Assembly (NCBI GenBank): GCA_032111745.1 | Contig: JAULUH010000514.1 | Coordinates: 1-31,907 of the forward strand | Origin: JAULUH01 sp032111745 | GTDB taxonomy: Bacteria > Chloroflexota > Anaerolineae > JAAEKA01 | Length of the DNA: 31,907 nt | Direction of reading: 5' to 3' | Shown: positions 7,187 through 15,726 of the stretch, one piece after another | How the letters are laid out: each line of letters starts with the position of its first letter | How positions within the stretch are numbered: the stretch's first letter is position 1 | Made by a program: the position numbers and the translations under genes | Notes under the pieces: generated by a model | What the model saw: the letters and a program-made list of their open reading frames with translations, nothing else | Told to the model about the DNA's origin: nothing | Database searches by the model: none

Positions 7187-9229
7187 ATGGCTCGCTTGCA
7201 GACTACCACAGAGGCCCTTTCGTTGGAGGAGGGTCGTCGCCAGTCCAAACCATGGACCTACCGGCTGGTCGAGCCGGTGTCGAGCTCCCCCCAGGCCATT
7301 GCCAAGGGAAATCTCCTGGTGCTCTTGGAGCTGGGCGGTAACCAGGCCGCCTCTTCCCGGCTCTACCGGCTGCTGCTCAACACGGTCCAGGGGGTGTACT
7401 ACGACTCCGCCGGGGGCATCTCCGGCGGCCTGACCGAGGCCCTCACCGCAGCCCACCGCGCCCTGGTGGACCATAACTTGCTCTACCCGGCCGAGGATCA
7501 GCGGGCCGGCGTGAGCTGCGTGGTCCTGCGCGGGGAGGAGCTCTACCTCGGCGTGGGCGGTCCGGCTATGATCCTGGTGGGCCATCCCGGCCGGGTAGAA
7601 CAGTTTCCCGCCGAGCTCAGCCCGAACGTGATTCCCATCGGGGGGCCAGAGCCCCCTTCGATAGAGATTTTCCGCACCAGTGTGCCGGATCGCGCCCTGG
7701 TTACCCAGCTGCAGAGCGACTGGGTGGCCCGCGTGCCGTCCCGCACCCTGGCCGCCGCCGGCTTGGCCCCGGACCTCCCCACGGCCTTGGAGTACCTGGA
7801 GGAAGTGGCACCAGAGGAGGGATCCCTCACCGCCCTCGTGAGCTACCTCTCCCCCCGGCCCCTGGATCAGCAACCCCCCGGCCCTGCAGCTGCGACTGAG
7901 GCGGCCGAGATGGCCGTCGCCGGCGGGGATGCTGAGGCCGCCACCGAGGCCATCGATCAGGAAGCCCCCACCGAGTCCGTCGACTACGGCGACGCGGCGG
8001 CCTGGCCGCCAGAGATGGCCGTTGTGCCGGCCACCGAGGTCAAACCGCGGCGCCGCATCCCCTGGTACCTGCTGCTGCTCATTCCCGTGGTCGTGACCCT
8101 GGCCATCGCCCTGGCCTACTGGTGGCAGCAACGCGCCGTTCAACAGGAGGTCGAAACCCTGCTCCAGGGTGCCCAGGCCGCCCTCGATGCCGCTACCGCC
8201 GAGGGCGTGCCCGAAGATGTGGCGCGCGAACAGTTGCTCGATGCCGAGGAACGGCTGCAGCAGGTCTCAGCGGTGCAGCCCGCCAATGCCGAGGCGGCGA
8301 CCGTGCAGACATCGGTCCAACAAGCCCTGGATGCGCTCAACCGCGTGGTGCCGCTCTACAAGTTGATCACCCTGCGCGAGTTCGGTGGCCCGGGCACCGA
8401 TCCCGCCCGCGTGGTCGTGCAGGGCAATCGAGTGTATGTCCTCGACCAGGGCACCGACCAGGTGCTGCGCTACGCCCTGGATGAGGTCAGCGGCCTCATC
8501 CTCGACTCCGAGCCGGTCGTGATCGCCCAGCGCGGGCAGGCCATGCCCAATGGTCAGGTGCTGGGCGAGCTGGTCGACATCACCTGGGCACCTGCCGGCG
8601 GTGATAGGCGCTCCAGCAATTTGCTGATCCTCGATGGCAATGGCAACGTCTTTCAAGAGGACGACGCCCAGGGCCTGCAACAACTCACCATCGGCGGCCA
8701 GGACCAATGGCAGTCCGTCCGCCTGATCTCCGGCTACAACGGCAACCTCTACGCCCTGGACCAGGGCGCCGGACGCATCTGGCGTTACCCGCCCACCGCT
8801 GATGGCTACAGCGGCCAGCCCGAGAACTACTTCGAGGGCGACGCATCCCTGGACCTGAGCCATGCCGTGGACATGGGTATCGACGGCAACATCTGGATCC
8901 TCTACGGCGACGGGCGTCTGCAAAGCTTCCTCTCCGGTCGCCAGGAGCCCTTCGAGTTGGAGCCATTGCCCAACCAGCCGCTTGCCCGGCCCCAAGCGCT
9001 CAATGTCGGCCCTGAAGCCGGCACCGCCCAGAATCTGTTCATTGGCGAGATGGGTCCGGGCCGGATCGTGGAATACGGCAAGGACGGCAGCTACCAGCGC
9101 CAATTCATCCCGGCCGATGCCGCCGATCGCGACAAGCTGGCCGGGCTGCGCGATCTTCAGGTGGCCGAGATCGACGATACCTTCTATATCTTGACACCTC
9201 AGGCCCTCTATCGCACTGATATCCCTTAG
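7187..9229 (+). CDS. Membrane protein: degenerate PP2C-like domain, one TM helix, extracytoplasmic beta-propeller
   Basis: A 680-residue protein with three parts. Residues ~21-222 resemble a PP2C-type phosphatase in strand and helix order, for example AGVSCVVLRGEELYLGVGG where PP2C enzymes have a strand pair ending in GDSR. Here the metal-binding Asp is replaced (GVGGPAM), so the domain is probably catalytically inactive. An acidic, Ala/Pro-rich linker runs to ~285. A basic stop (KPRRR) precedes one clear membrane helix, 291-313. Outside, residues 314-385 look like coiled coil (QQEVETLLQGAQAALDAATA). From ~395 a six- or seven-bladed propeller follows, with NHL-like blades such as RVYVLDQGTDQVLRY. 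This topology suits a sensor linking an outside ligand to a cytoplasmic phospho-signal. The function is unknown. Confidence 0.8.
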   Translation: MARLQTTTEALSLEEGRRQSKPWTYRLVEPVSSSPQAIAKGNLLVLLELGGNQAASSRLYRLLLNTVQGVYYDSAGGISGGLTEALTAAHRALVDHNLLYPAEDQRAGVSCVVLRGEELYLGVGGPAMILVGHPGRVEQFPAELSPNVIPIGGPEPPSIEIFRTSVPDRALVTQLQSDWVARVPSRTLAAAGLAPDLPTALEYLEEVAPEEGSLTALVSYLSPRPLDQQPPGPAAATEAAEMAVAGGDAEAATEAIDQEAPTESVDYGDAAAWPPEMAVVPATEVKPRRRIPWYLLLLIPVVVTLAIALAYWWQQRAVQQEVETLLQGAQAALDAATAEGVPEDVAREQLLDAEERLQQVSAVQPANAEAATVQTSVQQALDALNRVVPLYKLITLREFGGPGTDPARVVVQGNRVYVLDQGTDQVLRYALDEVSGLILDSEPVVIAQRGQAMPNGQVLGELVDITWAPAGGDRRSSNLLILDGNGNVFQEDDAQGLQQLTIGGQDQWQSVRLISGYNGNLYALDQGAGRIWRYPPTADGYSGQPENYFEGDASLDLSHAVDMGIDGNIWILYGDGRLQSFLSGRQEPFELEPLPNQPLARPQALNVGPEAGTAQNLFIGEMGPGRIVEYGKDGSYQRQFIPADAADRDKLAGLRDLQVAEIDDTFYILTPQALYRTDIP

Positions 9230-9262
9230 GTCACCTGGCCTTTAGCCAGTTGCGCCGTAGAT

Positions 9263-9291
9263 TTGTCATGATTCCAGCGCTGTGCTAGAAT
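9263..9291 (+). promoter_or_regulatory. Promoter placing the transcription start on the LCP start codon
   Basis: TTGTCA (9263-9268), a 17-base spacer, TAGAAT (9286-9291). The normal distance from the -10 box puts transcription start at about 9298, which is the A of the ATG. No ribosome site precedes that ATG. This predicts a leaderless mRNA. Confidence 0.65.
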
Positions 9292-9297
9292 CACCCC

Positions 9298-10833
9298 ATG
9301 CAAGAGAATAACCGATCGCCCAGGGCGACCTCGACCAAGTCGGGTCGCCCTTCCTGGTCATCCATCCTTCTTGGCCTGATCGTCCTGTCTCTCGCGCTGT
9401 CGATTGCCTACGCGTCGGCCACCGTCTATCGGTGGGCCCGTCAGGTCGGCCGGGCCATCCCGGCGACTATCGTATCGCCGCCCGCAGTGCCAGAAGGTGT
9501 CCTGCCGGCTGACGGCACCGTTGCAAAACCGGCCGAGATCCAAAGCCAGGCTGCCCCGGCTGCACCTCAGCCCGCCGGCCAGGCTGACCTGCCCCCACCC
9601 GTGCTGCGCCCCGGCCAGCGCGAGCGCGTTACCGTGCTGCTGCTTGGCGTCGACCAACGGCCAGACGAAACCGGCCCCTCCCGTACCGACAATCTGGTCG
9701 TGGTCACGGCGAACCTGACCACCGGCAAGGTCGGCATGATCAGCCTCCCCCGTGATATGATTGTCCCTATCCCGGGCACAGATCGTAGCGCCAAGATCAA
9801 TACAGCCTATTTCATAGGCGAGCTGCGCGAAGAGTCCACTGGCGGCCAGCTGGCCAAGGATACGGTCAGCGAGTTCCTCGGCTATCCCATCGACTACTTC
9901 GTCAAAGTCGACTTCGACGGCTTCGTGCGCATCGTGGACCTGATCGGCGGTATCGACGTCGACTTGCCCTACACCATCCACGATGAGGAATACCCCACTA
10001 TGGACTACGGCGTCACCACCTTTCACCTGGACGCCGGTCCCCAACACCTGGATGGCGAGACCGCCCTCAAGTTCGTGCGCACCCGCCACGGCGACGGCGA
10101 TTTCGAGCGCGCCCGCCGCCAGCAGCAGGCGCTGGTAGCCATCAAGGACAAAGTTGTCGACAACAAGCTGCTGGCTACCCTCAAGATCTTCGACCTGGTG
10201 GATGCCGTCTCCGATACCGTTGAACACGACCTGCCCCCGGCCGACCTCCTGGAGCTGGTTGGGCTGGCCAGCCAGGTTAGCCTCGACGACATAGATCAGC
10301 TGGTCCTTGATAACCAGTACGGCAAGGTCGATACCGATAGCCCCTTGGGCTGGATCGTCGTGCCCGATCGTGAAAAGATCCGCCCCGCCGTCGACCGCAT
10401 CTTCGTCTCGGCGTCTACGGAGCCGCAGATCGACAATGAGGCCTTGGCCCGCCTCAAGTCCGAGCAACAGGCCAACCAGGACCGCCAGAGGGTGGCTAGC
10501 AGCTACCAGGCCCAGGCCGCCGCCATGGCCGCGCAGCTCGCCAGCGAAAACGCCACGGTCATCCTCGAGGATGGCACCGGCGATCCTTCCCTCGCCAGCC
10601 GGGTAGCCGACTGGCTGCGCGGCCAGGGTTATAACATCGTCAACGTGGAACAGACCAGCACCACAGACTATGCGCGCTCCCAGCTGATCGTGTCCGGCGA
10701 TAAGCCCTACACCGTCGCCAGCCTGCGCGCCTCATTTGCCGTGCCTGAGAGCAATCTCCACGCTGACGCCAACGCTGGCGCCGATGTCCGCCTGATCGTC
10801 GGCCGCGACTTCTATCTGCTGGTATCCAATTGA
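9298..10833 (+). CDS. LytR-CpsA-Psr (LCP) family cell-wall polymer ligase with LytR_C domain
   Basis: A 511-residue type II membrane protein. A short cytoplasmic N-terminus leads into one membrane helix (~21-43), then a Pro/Ala linker. The LCP catalytic domain covers ~109-295, with LLLGVDQR (115-121), an SRTDNL segment (129-133), SLPRDM with Arg152 and Asp153, and RTRHGDGDFERARRQQ (261-276). These are the Arg and Asp residues that hold the lipid pyrophosphate and metal. LCP enzymes move glycopolymers from undecaprenyl carriers to peptidoglycan or to other surface acceptors. Residues ~417-511 form a LytR_C domain (ATVILEDGTGDPSLASRV). No ribosome site is seen, in line with a leaderless message. 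A uspA-type gene follows after 18 bases. Confidence 0.93.
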   Translation: MQENNRSPRATSTKSGRPSWSSILLGLIVLSLALSIAYASATVYRWARQVGRAIPATIVSPPAVPEGVLPADGTVAKPAEIQSQAAPAAPQPAGQADLPPPVLRPGQRERVTVLLLGVDQRPDETGPSRTDNLVVVTANLTTGKVGMISLPRDMIVPIPGTDRSAKINTAYFIGELREESTGGQLAKDTVSEFLGYPIDYFVKVDFDGFVRIVDLIGGIDVDLPYTIHDEEYPTMDYGVTTFHLDAGPQHLDGETALKFVRTRHGDGDFERARRQQQALVAIKDKVVDNKLLATLKIFDLVDAVSDTVEHDLPPADLLELVGLASQVSLDDIDQLVLDNQYGKVDTDSPLGWIVVPDREKIRPAVDRIFVSASTEPQIDNEALARLKSEQQANQDRQRVASSYQAQAAAMAAQLASENATVILEDGTGDPSLASRVADWLRGQGYNIVNVEQTSTTDYARSQLIVSGDKPYTVASLRASFAVPESNLHADANAGADVRLIVGRDFYLLVSN

Positions 10834-10851
10834 TCCCCGCTCGAGCGAACC

Positions 10852-11334
10852 ATGTACACCAAGATCCTCGTTCCCCTCGATGGCTCCGCCTTCGCCGAAC
10901 AGGCCCTCTCCCATGCCGAGCGCCTCGCCGCCACTACCGGTGGCGAAATCCACCTGGTCTCCGTGGCCCCCCTGCTCGAGGATCAGGGCCTGGCCGTAGT
11001 CGACCTGTATCCGGTTTATGTGTACCGGGAATACCTGGTGGACCAGGCCCATGAGATGAAGCACGTGCGGGATGAGCTACAAAACTACCTGCAACAGCTG
11101 TCGCTACGCCTGCAAGCCGCTGGCCACCAGGTGCAGACCGCCATCCGCTTTGGCCAACCCGCCGAGGAGATCATCGCCTACGCCGAGGAGGTGGGCTGCG
11201 ATCTCATCGCTATGTCCACCCACGGGCGATCCGGCCTCGGCCGCTGGGTCTATGGCAGCGTTGCCGACAAGGTTCTGCGCGGCTCCACCATTCCGGTGCT
11301 CCTGGTGCGCGTCCAGGAAGCCGGCCAGGCCTAG
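10852..11334 (+). CDS. Universal stress protein, UspA family
   Basis: A 160-residue single Usp domain. It begins with the typical YTKILVPLDGS strand and phosphate loop and ends with the nucleotide-binding region STHGRSGLGRWVYGSVADKV (122-141). The family ATP motif G-x2-G-x9-G(S/T) is present as S122-T-H-G125, nine residues, then G135-S136, so the first Gly is Ser. ATP binding is likely but not certain. The closing strand PVLLVRV is standard. Usp proteins are small cytosolic dimers tied to stress survival; a specific partner cannot be named. Eighteen bases after the LCP gene, it is probably co-transcribed. It converges on ppk1 with a 16-base gap and no clear terminator between them. Confidence 0.92.
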   Translation: MYTKILVPLDGSAFAEQALSHAERLAATTGGEIHLVSVAPLLEDQGLAVVDLYPVYVYREYLVDQAHEMKHVRDELQNYLQQLSLRLQAAGHQVQTAIRFGQPAEEIIAYAEEVGCDLIAMSTHGRSGLGRWVYGSVADKVLRGSTIPVLLVRVQEAGQA

Positions 11335-11350
11335 CCACCACCTGCTTGAC

Positions 11351-13630
11351 CTAGAGGGGAGACGGGGTCAGATCGTGCGCTCGGGCCAGGGCCTGGGCCA
11401 TCAAGTCCTCGTGGAAATTCCGCTCCGGCTCACCAGGCCCGGGCCGGCGCTGGATGTACTGGCCCCCAGGCCCCAGGTCCCACGCCAGGCGATTATCCGC
11501 TAGCGCATCCCACAGGACCTGGGTCACGCGTTCCTGTAGCTCCGGATCCTCAATAGGCGTGATCAGCTCGATCCGCTCGTCCAGGTTCCGCCCCCGCCAG
11601 TCCGCACTGCCGATGAACGTGCGCGGCGCCCCGTTGTTGTGGAAGTAGAAGATGCGGTCGTGCTCCAGAAACCGCCCCAGGATACTGATCACCCGAATGT
11701 TCTCGCTATAACCCGCCAGGCCCGGCCGCAGCCGGCAATGGCCGCGGATGATCAGATCGATCCGGACTCCCGCTCGCGAGGCCTCGTACAACTCCTGGAT
11801 GATCTGCACGTCGTCCAGGGCGTTCATTTTGGCGACGATGCGACCGTTGCCGCTGCGGCGCTGGAAATCACTCTCCTGCCGGATCAGGCCGGTGAATACC
11901 CGGCGCATGTCATGCGGTGCCACGATCACTTTGTGATACCGCTGGTCCGGTGCATAGCCGGTCAAAGCATGGAACAGGTTGACGATGTCATAACCGATCG
12001 CCGAGGAACAGGTCAGCAGCCCCAGGTCGGTGTACAGTCGCGCCGTCTTGGGGTGATAGTTGCCCGTGCCGATATGGCAGTAGGTGCGGAAGCCATCCCG
12101 CTCCTGGCGCACCACCAGCGTGGCCTTCGTGTGAGTCTTCAGCCCCACCAGGCCGTAAGTCACGTGTACCCCGGCATTCTCCAACATCTCGCCCCATTCG
12201 ATGTTGTTGGCCTCGTCAAAGCGCGCCTTCACCTCTACAAGCACCGCCACCTGCTTGCCCCGATCGGCCGCCTGCATCAAGGCTTTGACGATGGGAGACT
12301 CGTCCGACGTGCGATAGATGGTCTGCTTGATGGCGACCACCCGGGGATCGGCGGCTGCCTCCTCCACGAAACGCTGCACGCTGGACGTGAAGGACTCGTA
12401 GGGATGATGCACCAACAGGTCACCCTGGCGCATGATGGCGAAGATGTCCTGGGTGTCCTTGGTCTCCCCCTCATGGGCCAGGCGACTGGGGATCACCGGC
12501 TCCCAGGGCTTGTACTTGTACTGGGGCGACGGCAGGTTGGCCAGCTCGTGGCAGCTGGTCAGGTCCAGCAAGCCATCCACCTCGAGGATATCCTCCGGCC
12601 CCAGTCCCAGTTCGCGGCGTAGCAACGTGCGGACCTCCTCCGGCATGGCTTTCGCCACCTCCAGCCGTACCACCGAGGCGAATCGCCGCTCGCGCAGCTC
12701 CTCGGAGATCATCGACAACAGGTCCTCCGCCTCCTCCTCGTCGCGCATCACGTCGGCGTTGCGCGTGATCCGGAACGGGTGAACGCTGACGATATCCATC
12801 CCCCGAAATAGTTCATTTACATAATGGGCTATCAGCTGTTCCACAGGGAGGAAATAGCGCTTGTTGTCTCCCGGCCCTGCTGCCAGCGGCAGCCACCGCC
12901 CCTGGTTCAGCGGTACCTTGAGCCTGGCAAAGTGCGTGGTGCCGCGCCGTGGATGCCGCATCTGCACTGCCAGGGAAAGGCTGAGATTCGACAGGAACGG
13001 GAATGGATGGGTGGGATCCACGGTCAGCGGTGTCAGGACGGGGTAGAAGTAGGTCTCAAAGTATTCGTGCAGGGCGCTGTGTTGCTCCGGCGACAACTCG
13101 TCGTAGTCCATCAGCACCACGCCTGCCTGCCTGGCCAACGCCGGCTTCAGCACCTTCTCCCAGGTCGCCGTCATGGTCTGGTGCATCTCGAGCGCCGCAC
13201 TGCAGATCAGCTCCAGCTGTTCCTCTGGTCGCCGGCCATCCGGGCTCAGCTTGCGCACCCCTGCTTCCCGCTGCCGCTTCAGGCCGCCTACGCGTTTCTG
13301 GAAGAACTCGTCCAGGTTGCTGGCCGTGATCGCCGCAAACCGTACCCGCTCCAGGAGCGGCGTGCGCTCGTCCATCGCCAGCCACAACACGCGCCAGTTG
13401 AAGTCAATCCAGCTCAGCTCCTGGTTGAAATACAGCGTGGGATCATCCAGTGATGCATTAGGCGGCACGGGCCGGGGCTGGACCGCTTGCGGCACCGCAA
13501 ACAGCAGTCCCGTCGGTTCGCCTTCCATGCCGTTGCCCCCGCCCGGTCTCTCCACCAGCTGGACAGCTATTTCGGAGGAGGGTGCTGTGCTCGTGGCTAC
13601 AGCTGGCGGCTCTTTTGCTCCATCTGCCAT
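11351..13630 (-). CDS. ppk1: Polyphosphate kinase 1
   Basis: A 759-residue PPK1, which reversibly transfers the ATP gamma-phosphate to inorganic polyphosphate. The N-domain opens with LYFNQELSWIDFNWRVL (67-81). The autophosphorylated His lies in KTHTKA (His500, matching E. coli His435). Further family marks are HIGTGNYHPKTARLYTDLGL (His526) and a late SADWRGRNLDERIEL segment. The first ~65 residues form a Pro/Ala-rich extension absent from short PPK1s. The frame is open to 13759, but ATG 13630 has AGGAGG eight bases before it and a -10 box at 13674-13679, so I start there. The enzyme is cytosolic or membrane-associated. No ppx or pho gene is nearby. Confidence 0.95.
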   Translation of the reverse strand: MADGAKEPPAVATSTAPSSEIAVQLVERPGGGNGMEGEPTGLLFAVPQAVQPRPVPPNASLDDPTLYFNQELSWIDFNWRVLWLAMDERTPLLERVRFAAITASNLDEFFQKRVGGLKRQREAGVRKLSPDGRRPEEQLELICSAALEMHQTMTATWEKVLKPALARQAGVVLMDYDELSPEQHSALHEYFETYFYPVLTPLTVDPTHPFPFLSNLSLSLAVQMRHPRRGTTHFARLKVPLNQGRWLPLAAGPGDNKRYFLPVEQLIAHYVNELFRGMDIVSVHPFRITRNADVMRDEEEAEDLLSMISEELRERRFASVVRLEVAKAMPEEVRTLLRRELGLGPEDILEVDGLLDLTSCHELANLPSPQYKYKPWEPVIPSRLAHEGETKDTQDIFAIMRQGDLLVHHPYESFTSSVQRFVEEAAADPRVVAIKQTIYRTSDESPIVKALMQAADRGKQVAVLVEVKARFDEANNIEWGEMLENAGVHVTYGLVGLKTHTKATLVVRQERDGFRTYCHIGTGNYHPKTARLYTDLGLLTCSSAIGYDIVNLFHALTGYAPDQRYHKVIVAPHDMRRVFTGLIRQESDFQRRSGNGRIVAKMNALDDVQIIQELYEASRAGVRIDLIIRGHCRLRPGLAGYSENIRVISILGRFLEHDRIFYFHNNGAPRTFIGSADWRGRNLDERIELITPIEDPELQERVTQVLWDALADNRLAWDLGPGGQYIQRRPGPGEPERNFHEDLMAQALARAHDLTPSPL

Positions 13631-13673
13631 CGCGAAAACCTCCTGCTGCGTAACCACCGTTGCCCTTGCCACG

Positions 13674-13682
13674 ATTATACCA
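13674..13682 (-). promoter_or_regulatory. Extended -10 promoter of ppk1
   Basis: Minus strand TGG-TATAAT (13682-13674): a perfect -10 with the extended TGn element and no good -35. Expected transcription start near 13667 gives a leader of about 37 bases before ATG 13630. Confidence 0.5.
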
Positions 13683-13724
13683 CCCCATCCTCGAAAATGC
13701 ACGTGCCCTCTGCCCGCATAATCC

Positions 13725-14228
13725 TTACCCTGCCGCATCCAGGGCCCGCACGGCGGCATCTACGGTCGGGTACATGTTATCTTCACCGATCAGCTCGACC
13801 AAGCCCCTGGTGCGGCTGGTCTCCCGTACAGGCGCATGTACGTCGGCCATCGCCACGACCATGCCCTTTCCCAGCAGCTCCTTCACCAGGCTCTCCATCA
13901 TGTCCGTGCTGGTCAGGTCCAGCTCATCCTGGGCGCTGAAATCGAAGATTACCGCTTTAGGTGGCGGCTCCGCCCTGTCGACCAGGGCCTTCACACCATC
14001 GCGAAACGTTAGGGCGTTGGCATAATATAGCGGCCCGTCGAGCCGCGGAATCAATACGCCCGGTATCGGGGTATTCTCAGGGTGCCGGCCCAGGTCCGAA
14101 TAGGCACCGGAAGTGCCGGGGACGCGCCCCAGCGAGGAGAGATGGGGACGGCTCGATCGGTAGACCACAAACAGCAGCGAGGCCACCAGCCCGATGACCA
14201 TGCCCTGCAGCACGTCGATGAACAACAC
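13725..14228 (-). pseudogene. SulP anion transporter remnant: last membrane segment plus STAS domain
   Basis: A 167-residue frame (GTG at 14228). Residues 1-22 match the final membrane helix of SulP sulfate/anion permeases (VLQGMVIGLVASLLFVVYR). After it come RPHLSSLGRVPGT and the conserved linker leading into a STAS domain, with IFDFSAQDELDLTSTDMM and a second half near LVELIGEDN. Family-like sequence continues upstream in the same frame for about 12 codons, without a start, and then ends. The ~400-residue transport domain is missing, so it cannot transport. It could persist as a small membrane-anchored STAS protein, but loss of the 5' part by deletion is simpler. It lies 94 bases upstream of ppk1, on the same strand. 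Confidence 0.75.
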
Positions 14229-14381
14229 GCCCGCCAGCGCCAGGACACGCCCAGGCCAATCTACGCGTATCAGTCCGTGCCTGCCCCTATGCTGGCGTTT
14301 TTACCTGAGTTCGTGTAGAATCTCACCATTGCGATCCATCCTCAGGCGCGCCTGCTGCGCCCCATCTCCCAGATCCCAACT

Positions 14382-15719
14382 ATGACCGCCACCGCATGTC
14401 CCCTCCCCACCGCCGGCAGCCAGACCGGCCTCCAGGTGCTCCGAGGCCTGGCCCGCGACCGCTCCCTCTTGACCGCCCTCGCCCTCATGAACCGCCATGT
14501 CGGCTCGGCGTTCAAGATCACCATGCCGCGCTTCCAGCCCGCCGTGTTCGTCGGCCCCGACTCCAACCGCCAAATCATGGTCACCGACCGCCACTCCTTC
14601 CAGTGGCGCAACGAGGGCGACCCCGTGGTCAAGCTCCTGCGCCAGGGCGTGCTGGTCCTCGACGGCCAGTTCCACGACGACGTGCGTTCCTGGATGGACC
14701 CCCCCCTGCAGCGGCGCCACGTCCTGCCCCATATCCCGGACTTCTGGCGCTACACCGGCGACGTCATCCATACCTGGCATGACGGCGAGGTGCGCGACAT
14801 GCTGGTCGAGATGCGCCGGGTGGCCCTCCTCATCTTGATGGGAGCCCTCTACGAGATCGAGTTCCAGCCCGACCTCGACCGCCTGTGGCAGCCCATCATG
14901 CACCTGCTGGAGTATATCTCGCCCGGCCCGTGGATCTTCTGGCCCGATATGCCCAGGCCCCAGTACGATGAGGCCATCCACCATGTGGATGCCTATCTCT
15001 ACGGCATCATCCGCCAGCGCCGCCGCGAGCTGGACCACTTTGGGGTCGAGCCCTCTCCAGGTGACCTGCTGGGCCAGCTGGTGCGCAATCCAGGCATGGA
15101 CGACGATCTGATTCGCGACCAGTTGCTCACCATGCTGATCGCCGGCCACGATACCTCGACTGCCCTGCTGGCCTGGGTCATGGCCCTCCTCGGCCAGCAC
15201 CCCGCCATCATGGCCCGGGTGCAGGCTGAGGTGGACGCCGTCCTCACCTCGCGCGACCAGCCCCCTTCCGTCGAGCAGGTCAACCAGCTCGAGCTCATGG
15301 ATCGGGTCATCAAGGAAGCCCTGCGCCTGTATCCCCCCATCCACGTCGCCAACCGCCAGGCCGCTACCGACGTCACCGTCCAGGGCTACCATGTGCCGGC
15401 CGGCACCCGCGTCATGGCCTCCATCTATCTCTCCCACCGGGACCAGGCCTACTGGACGGACCCCGAAGCCTTCTGCCCCGCGCGCTTCGATCACCAGGCC
15501 GCCAGCAAACAGCCCCCCTTTACGTACGTGCCCTTCGGCGGCGGTCCTCGCAACTGTATCGGCGCGGCCTTCGCCCAGGTGGAGTCCAAGGTGGTGCTGG
15601 CCCGCCTCTGCCAAACCTTCGAGTTCGACCTCCTCAACGGTCCGGAGATCCGGCCCTACATGGGGGCCACCCTGGAGCCGCGGCCCGGCGTGAAGATGCG
15701 TCTGCGTCGGCGCCGCTGA
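14382..15719 (+). CDS. Cytochrome P450 of a carotenoid-type operon
   Basis: A 445-residue soluble-type P450 monooxygenase. Heme ligand Cys392 lies in PFGGGPRNCIGAAF. ExxR is Glu312-Arg315 (KEALRLYPP), and the I-helix oxygen motif is AGHDTS (254-259). The sequence resembles the eukaryote-like bacterial P450s (CYP102/CYP120/CYP175 side) rather than the actinobacterial type. CYP175A1 of Thermus is a known beta-carotene hydroxylase of this style. The next genes are a glycosyltransferase, a lycopene cyclase and an acyltransferase, so carotenoid hydroxylation or oxidation is the best guess. A TAGAAT at 14316-14321 may be the -10 box, with no good -35. No ferredoxin or reductase gene is near. Seven bases separate it from the next gene. 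Confidence 0.93.
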   Translation: MTATACPLPTAGSQTGLQVLRGLARDRSLLTALALMNRHVGSAFKITMPRFQPAVFVGPDSNRQIMVTDRHSFQWRNEGDPVVKLLRQGVLVLDGQFHDDVRSWMDPPLQRRHVLPHIPDFWRYTGDVIHTWHDGEVRDMLVEMRRVALLILMGALYEIEFQPDLDRLWQPIMHLLEYISPGPWIFWPDMPRPQYDEAIHHVDAYLYGIIRQRRRELDHFGVEPSPGDLLGQLVRNPGMDDDLIRDQLLTMLIAGHDTSTALLAWVMALLGQHPAIMARVQAEVDAVLTSRDQPPSVEQVNQLELMDRVIKEALRLYPPIHVANRQAATDVTVQGYHVPAGTRVMASIYLSHRDQAYWTDPEAFCPARFDHQAASKQPPFTYVPFGGGPRNCIGAAFAQVESKVVLARLCQTFEFDLLNGPEIRPYMGATLEPRPGVKMRLRRRR

Positions 15720-15726
15720 TAGGCCC

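Noticed and set aside
13631..13759. Longer N-terminus for polyphosphate kinase
   Set aside because: ATG 13630 has AGGAGG at the right distance and a -10 box lies inside the extension.
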